This document shows positions 5,780-8,128 of a DNA stretch of 8,128 nucleotides, piece by piece. The notes under the pieces are model-generated. The model was given only the letters and a program-made list of their open reading frames with translations. It did not search any database and was not told the DNA's origin. The translations under genes were made by a program, and so were the position numbers. Origin of the DNA: Bacteroidota bacterium (GTDB lineage: Bacteria; Bacteroidota; Bacteroidia; Bacteroidales; VadinHA17); assembly GCA_030593185.1 (NCBI GenBank), contig JAUVHQ010000086.1, forward strand, positions 1-8,128. The letters are read 5' to 3'. Position 1 is the stretch's first letter. Each line of letters starts with the position of its first letter.

Positions 5780-6562
5780 ATGTTAAGTAAGAACAAGATA
5801 AAATTTATCAAATCATTGGATAATAAGAAAACCCGGGATGAATCAGGGCAATTTATTATCGAAGGTGATAAAGTTGTGCGTGAGTTTATAAACGCCGGTT
5901 GGAACATAAATTTGCTGGTTGCCCAAACCAGATGGACAGAAACACTTCCTGAGCATGTTTTGCAAAATATTGAAGAGATTATCAATGTAGAATATAATGA
6001 GTTGAAAAAAATAAGTTCACTAAGAACCCCTCATAATGTTCTTGCTATTGTTGAAAAACCGGAATTCGTGATAAATTGGAATGAAATACTGAATAATCTC
6101 ACTCTCGTTCTTGAGACCATACAGGACCCGGGGAATCTCGGAACAATTATTCGTACTGCTGCATGGTTTGGGATCAGTAATATTATCTGTTCACCTGATA
6201 GTGTTGATGTCTTTAATCAAAAAGTTGTTCAGGCTAGCATGGGGGCAATTCTCCGGGTAAAAGTGCATTATATTAATTTGTTTGATTTGATGAACAGGAT
6301 ATCTGAAAGCAATTTTCCTGTATATGGAACTTATCTTGACGGTAAGCCGGTTTATGATTGTGATCTGAGTGCGAATGGAATAATACTGCTTGGAAATGAG
6401 TCTGCCGGAATAAGTTCTTCTATTGAGAAATATATTACTCAAAAAATAGGAATCCCCTGTTTTTCTGATATTACAGAAAGTATTGATTCCCTTAATGTAT
6501 CAATGGCAGCAGCTATAATCTGCTCAGAATTCAGGCGGAAAACCCGGGGTTATTCAAAATGA
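5780..6562 (+). CDS. RNA 2'-O-ribose methyltransferase, SpoU/TrmH family
   Basis: The 260-residue protein should use S-adenosylmethionine to methylate a ribose 2'-hydroxyl in rRNA or tRNA; the target nucleotide cannot be deduced. Residues 1 to about 95 form the variable N-terminal substrate-binding domain found in RlmB- and Mrm3-like members. The catalytic SPOUT knot domain follows with its three motifs. Motif 1 is IQDPGNLGTIIRTAAWFG (114-131), with the Asn119 and Arg125 expected in the active site. Motif 2 is ILLGNESAG (202-210). Motif 3 is SIDSLNVSMAAAI (234-246), the part of the knot that binds the cofactor. Length and order are typical and the gene is intact from an ATG at 5780. It is the only plus-strand gene here, and its last 13 bases overlap the end of porT tail to tail. 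No Shine-Dalgarno site precedes it. Confidence 0.92.
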   Translation: MLSKNKIKFIKSLDNKKTRDESGQFIIEGDKVVREFINAGWNINLLVAQTRWTETLPEHVLQNIEEIINVEYNELKKISSLRTPHNVLAIVEKPEFVINWNEILNNLTLVLETIQDPGNLGTIIRTAAWFGISNIICSPDSVDVFNQKVVQASMGAILRVKVHYINLFDLMNRISESNFPVYGTYLDGKPVYDCDLSANGIILLGNESAGISSSIEKYITQKIGIPCFSDITESIDSLNVSMAAAIICSEFRRKTRGYSK

Positions 6563-7251
6563 AAGGATATAAGCCAGAGATTTGACTGTAGTTTGTCAAT
6601 GGCTGTAACAAAATGAGGCTTACTTGTGGCGGGATCATGTACAAGTACATCACGCATTCCCACTGCAAGTTTCAGTTCCGTGGATAATTTAAAATATTTA
6701 TTGTAAAAATCGATCCCAAAACCAACCTCATAATATATATCAGATTTTTTTAACCTCAGATAAACTTTATCCTTATCATCATATTCTTTCCTGGCTGCCA
6801 GATCTATGCGGTAATTTGCACCCCCGATAAGGTATGGTCTGAAATTATTTATCCGTCTTGATTTATACTTTATAATCATCGGGAACTCCAGGAACGATGA
6901 CTCAATCTTGTTATCATCACTGAAAATCTTGTTGTCCTTATGGTAAGAGATCGTTCTCTGTCCAAAAGTAATTCCCGGCAGAATACGAAGATCAAAATAT
7001 TCGTTCAGTCTAAAATTTGATACTATTCCCACATTAAAACCCGGACTTAACCGGCTCACATCAGCATAGAGTGTATCTTTTGCATAAGAATCACCTGATA
7101 AATCAACATTAAAATCCATTGTATTTAACCCAACCGTAAAACCAAAATGTACCGGTTTTTTATCATATACAGGATCGTGCCGTACTTTCTTTCTTTGTGC
7201 AAAAAGGATTGCAGGGCATAATAATAACAATATGAGAAGATATCTATGCAA
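6550..7251 (-). CDS. porT: PorT/SprT-like type IX secretion outer-membrane barrel protein
   Basis: The 233-residue product starts with a Sec signal peptide (MHRYLLILLLLCPAILFA, cleavage likely after Ala18) and continues as a small beta-barrel with alternating strands ending in LWLISFHFE. The segment KKPVHFGFTVGLNTMDFNV (31-49) and the overall length fit the PorT family (about 240 residues in Porphyromonas gingivalis PorT and Flavobacterium SprT). PorT is needed for type IX secretion, which exports proteins with conserved C-terminal domains and supports gliding in some species. The start appears to be TTG at 7251: the frame is closed upstream by TAA at 7266-7264 and the first in-frame ATG would remove the signal peptide. 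A second TTG at codon 8 is possible but would shorten the signal. It follows ubiE on the same strand after 161 repeat-rich bases. PorT rather than a generic PorT-domain barrel is supported by the neighbouring genes. Confidence 0.83.
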   Translation of the reverse strand: MHRYLLILLLLCPAILFAQRKKVRHDPVYDKKPVHFGFTVGLNTMDFNVDLSGDSYAKDTLYADVSRLSPGFNVGIVSNFRLNEYFDLRILPGITFGQRTISYHKDNKIFSDDNKIESSFLEFPMIIKYKSRRINNFRPYLIGGANYRIDLAARKEYDDKDKVYLRLKKSDIYYEVGFGIDFYNKYFKLSTELKLAVGMRDVLVHDPATSKPHFVTAIDKLQSNLWLISFHFE

Positions 7252-7263
7252 ATTTATATAAAA

Positions 7264-7329
7264 GTGTTACGAGTTATCCACCTTCGTTACCACTACGGCG
7301 GACGAAGCGGGTTACGGGTTACGAGTTCC
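7264..7329. repeat. Heptamer repeat GTAACCC/GTAACTC with a central inverted repeat
   Basis: GTGTTAC, GAGTTAT at 7264-7277 and GGGTTAC, GGGTTAC, GAGTTCC at 7309-7329 are 7-bp units; on the minus strand they read GTAACCC/GTAACTC. The 10-mer GTTACGAGTT occurs at 7266-7275 and again at 7318-7327. Between them CTTCGT (7282-7287) and ACGAAG (7302-7307) are inverted, with an outer partial match giving 8 of 10 pairs. The centre CTACGGCGGACGAAG resembles short palindromic repeats common in Bacteroidota intergenic DNA. No gene relic was recognised. Confidence 0.7.
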
Positions 7330-7369
7330 CATTTAATCATTTAATCATTTAATTATTCAATCACTTTAA
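7330..7369. repeat. Octamer tandem array CATTTAAT
   Basis: Three exact copies of CATTTAAT (7330-7353) are followed by the degenerate units TATTCAAT and CACTTTAA. It lies directly beside the heptamer repeat, in the gap between ubiE and porT, on the ubiE side. A simple tandem repeat that may vary in copy number; no function is evident. Confidence 0.8.
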
Positions 7370-7412
7370 GTACTTACTAGATAAACTAAATATAGTCTGG
7401 AATTATTTTACT

Positions 7413-8128
7413 CTACAGCTCTTTTTTTCCATAGTATAAACATGCAATTCCCATAGTTAACTCTTCAAAACAGGTATCTGTAAAGCCGGTCTTTCTCATA
7501 ATATCCAGAAAATTTGTCCTGTCAGGAAAAGTATTTACTGATGCAGGCAGATACCTGTATGCCGATGCATCCTTTGAAAACAGGCTTCCCACAAACGGTA
7601 AAATCCGGAAAAAATAAAAATTAAATATATTCTTAAAAAACGTACTCCGTGGTTTTGAAAATTCAAGCACAACTAACAGACCACCCGGCTTTAGCACTCT
7701 TAACATCTCAGCAAGACCTTGATTCAGATCTTCGAAATTCCGTACCCCAAACGCGACCATTGCAGCATCAAACGTCTCATCATCAAACTGTAATGCTTCC
7801 GAATCGCCCTGAACAAGTGTTATTATATTTTTAAGGTTCTTTCTTCCCAGCTTTTCTCTCCCTTTTGCAAGCATACCCTTAGATATATCTACCCCAATTA
7901 TTTTCCGGGGTTTTAGCTTTAGCGCTTCTATTGACAGGTCACCTGTTCCGCAAGCTACATCAAGTATCGTTTCAGGCGAAGCTTGTGAAAGGATATGAAT
8001 CGCTCTTTTCCTCCATCTACGATCAAATCCAAAAGAAAGAAAATGATTCAGAAAATCATAACGCCAGGCAATATTATTGAACATCCGGGAAACCTGGTCT
8101 TTCTTATTTCCTCCGGTTTCTATATAAG
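7413..8128 (-). CDS. ubiE: Demethylmenaquinone methyltransferase UbiE/MenG (5' end cut by the window edge)
   Basis: This enzyme methylates demethylmenaquinone with S-adenosylmethionine, the last step of menaquinone synthesis, the respiratory quinone expected in this phylum. Class I methyltransferase motifs are in order: ILDVACGTGDLS (cofactor-binding glycine loop), GDSEALQFDDETFDAAMVAFGVRNF, and MLRVLKPGGLLVVLEFSKP, the latter two being UbiE signatures. YRYLPASVNTFPD and the C-terminal LTMGIACLYYGKKEL are also typical. The first ATG inside the window is at 8084, but the frame stays open beyond it and reads YIETGGNKKDQVSRMFNNIA up to the edge, which matches the family's conserved GxKKxQVxxMFxxIA opening. 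The true start therefore lies to the right of 8128 and the ATG at 8084 is internal. No ATG remains in frame in the last 44 bases. It is upstream of porT on the same strand. Confidence 0.95.
   Translation of the reverse strand, partial: YIETGGNKKDQVSRMFNNIAWRYDFLNHFLSFGFDRRWRKRAIHILSQASPETILDVACGTGDLSIEALKLKPRKIIGVDISKGMLAKGREKLGRKNLKNIITLVQGDSEALQFDDETFDAAMVAFGVRNFEDLNQGLAEMLRVLKPGGLLVVLEFSKPRSTFFKNIFNFYFFRILPFVGSLFSKDASAYRYLPASVNTFPDRTNFLDIMRKTGFTDTCFEELTMGIACLYYGKKEL

Noticed and set aside
8082..8084. ATG at 8084 as the start of ubiE
   Set aside because: The open frame continues upstream to the window edge with conserved family sequence (GGNKKDQVSRMFNNIA), so this Met is internal.

Overview
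The window looks like ordinary chromosomal backbone of a low-GC member of the phylum Bacteroidota (Bacteroidetes). It carries a PorT (type IX secretion) homologue and a lipoprotein-type TamA/BamA homologue (TamL). It also has a bS21 gene whose promoter fits the phylum's TTG-N19-TAnnTTTG pattern, and the AT-rich intergenic DNA is filled with short repeats. I would not assign it below phylum or class.

Layout, left to right. 1-64 (-): first 21 codons of rpsU (bS21), with its promoter at 94-123. 270-1193 (-): membrane-anchored protein with three helix-hairpin-helix repeats. 1276-2640 (-): 11-TM sodium:neurotransmitter-symporter-family transporter with a weak terminator hairpin over its stop codon. 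2641-2977: intergenic repeat element, copy 1. 2978-5323 (-): TamL-like outer-membrane lipoprotein with a TTG start. 5324-5779: intergenic repeat element, copy 2, plus the tamL promoter. 5780-6562 (+): SpoU/TrmH-family RNA 2'-O-methyltransferase, the only gene on the plus strand. 6550-7251 (-): porT, converging on the methyltransferase gene with a 13-bp overlap and apparently starting at TTG. 7252-7412: a second type of heptamer repeat and an octamer array. 7413-8128 (-): ubiE/menG, running off the right edge.

The genes are housekeeping and envelope functions: menaquinone methylation, type IX secretion and outer-membrane assembly, RNA modification, solute uptake and translation. The grouping ubiE - porT - RNA methyltransferase - TamA/BamA homologue is, from memory, a recurrent Bacteroidota neighbourhood.

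The most interesting content is intergenic. Two related elements, 244 and 320 bp, lie in the same orientation on either side of tamL. They share 13-bp imperfect terminal inverted repeats (GTAACTATTCAGT / GTAACTAATCAGT) and a 52-bp identical end. Both also carry inverted arrays of a 7-bp motif (CAGTCGG/CAGTCCA). Read on the minus strand, each copy retains a different piece of what appears to be one gene. Copy 1 keeps a start codon and 10 N-terminal codons. Copy 2 keeps the following ~37 codons with a frameshift. Together they spell the N-terminal half of a 'four-helix bundle' (S23/IVP-type, TIGR02436-like) protein. I read these as decayed copies of a small gene-bearing repeat element. The identification is by motif memory and has not been tested by a database search.
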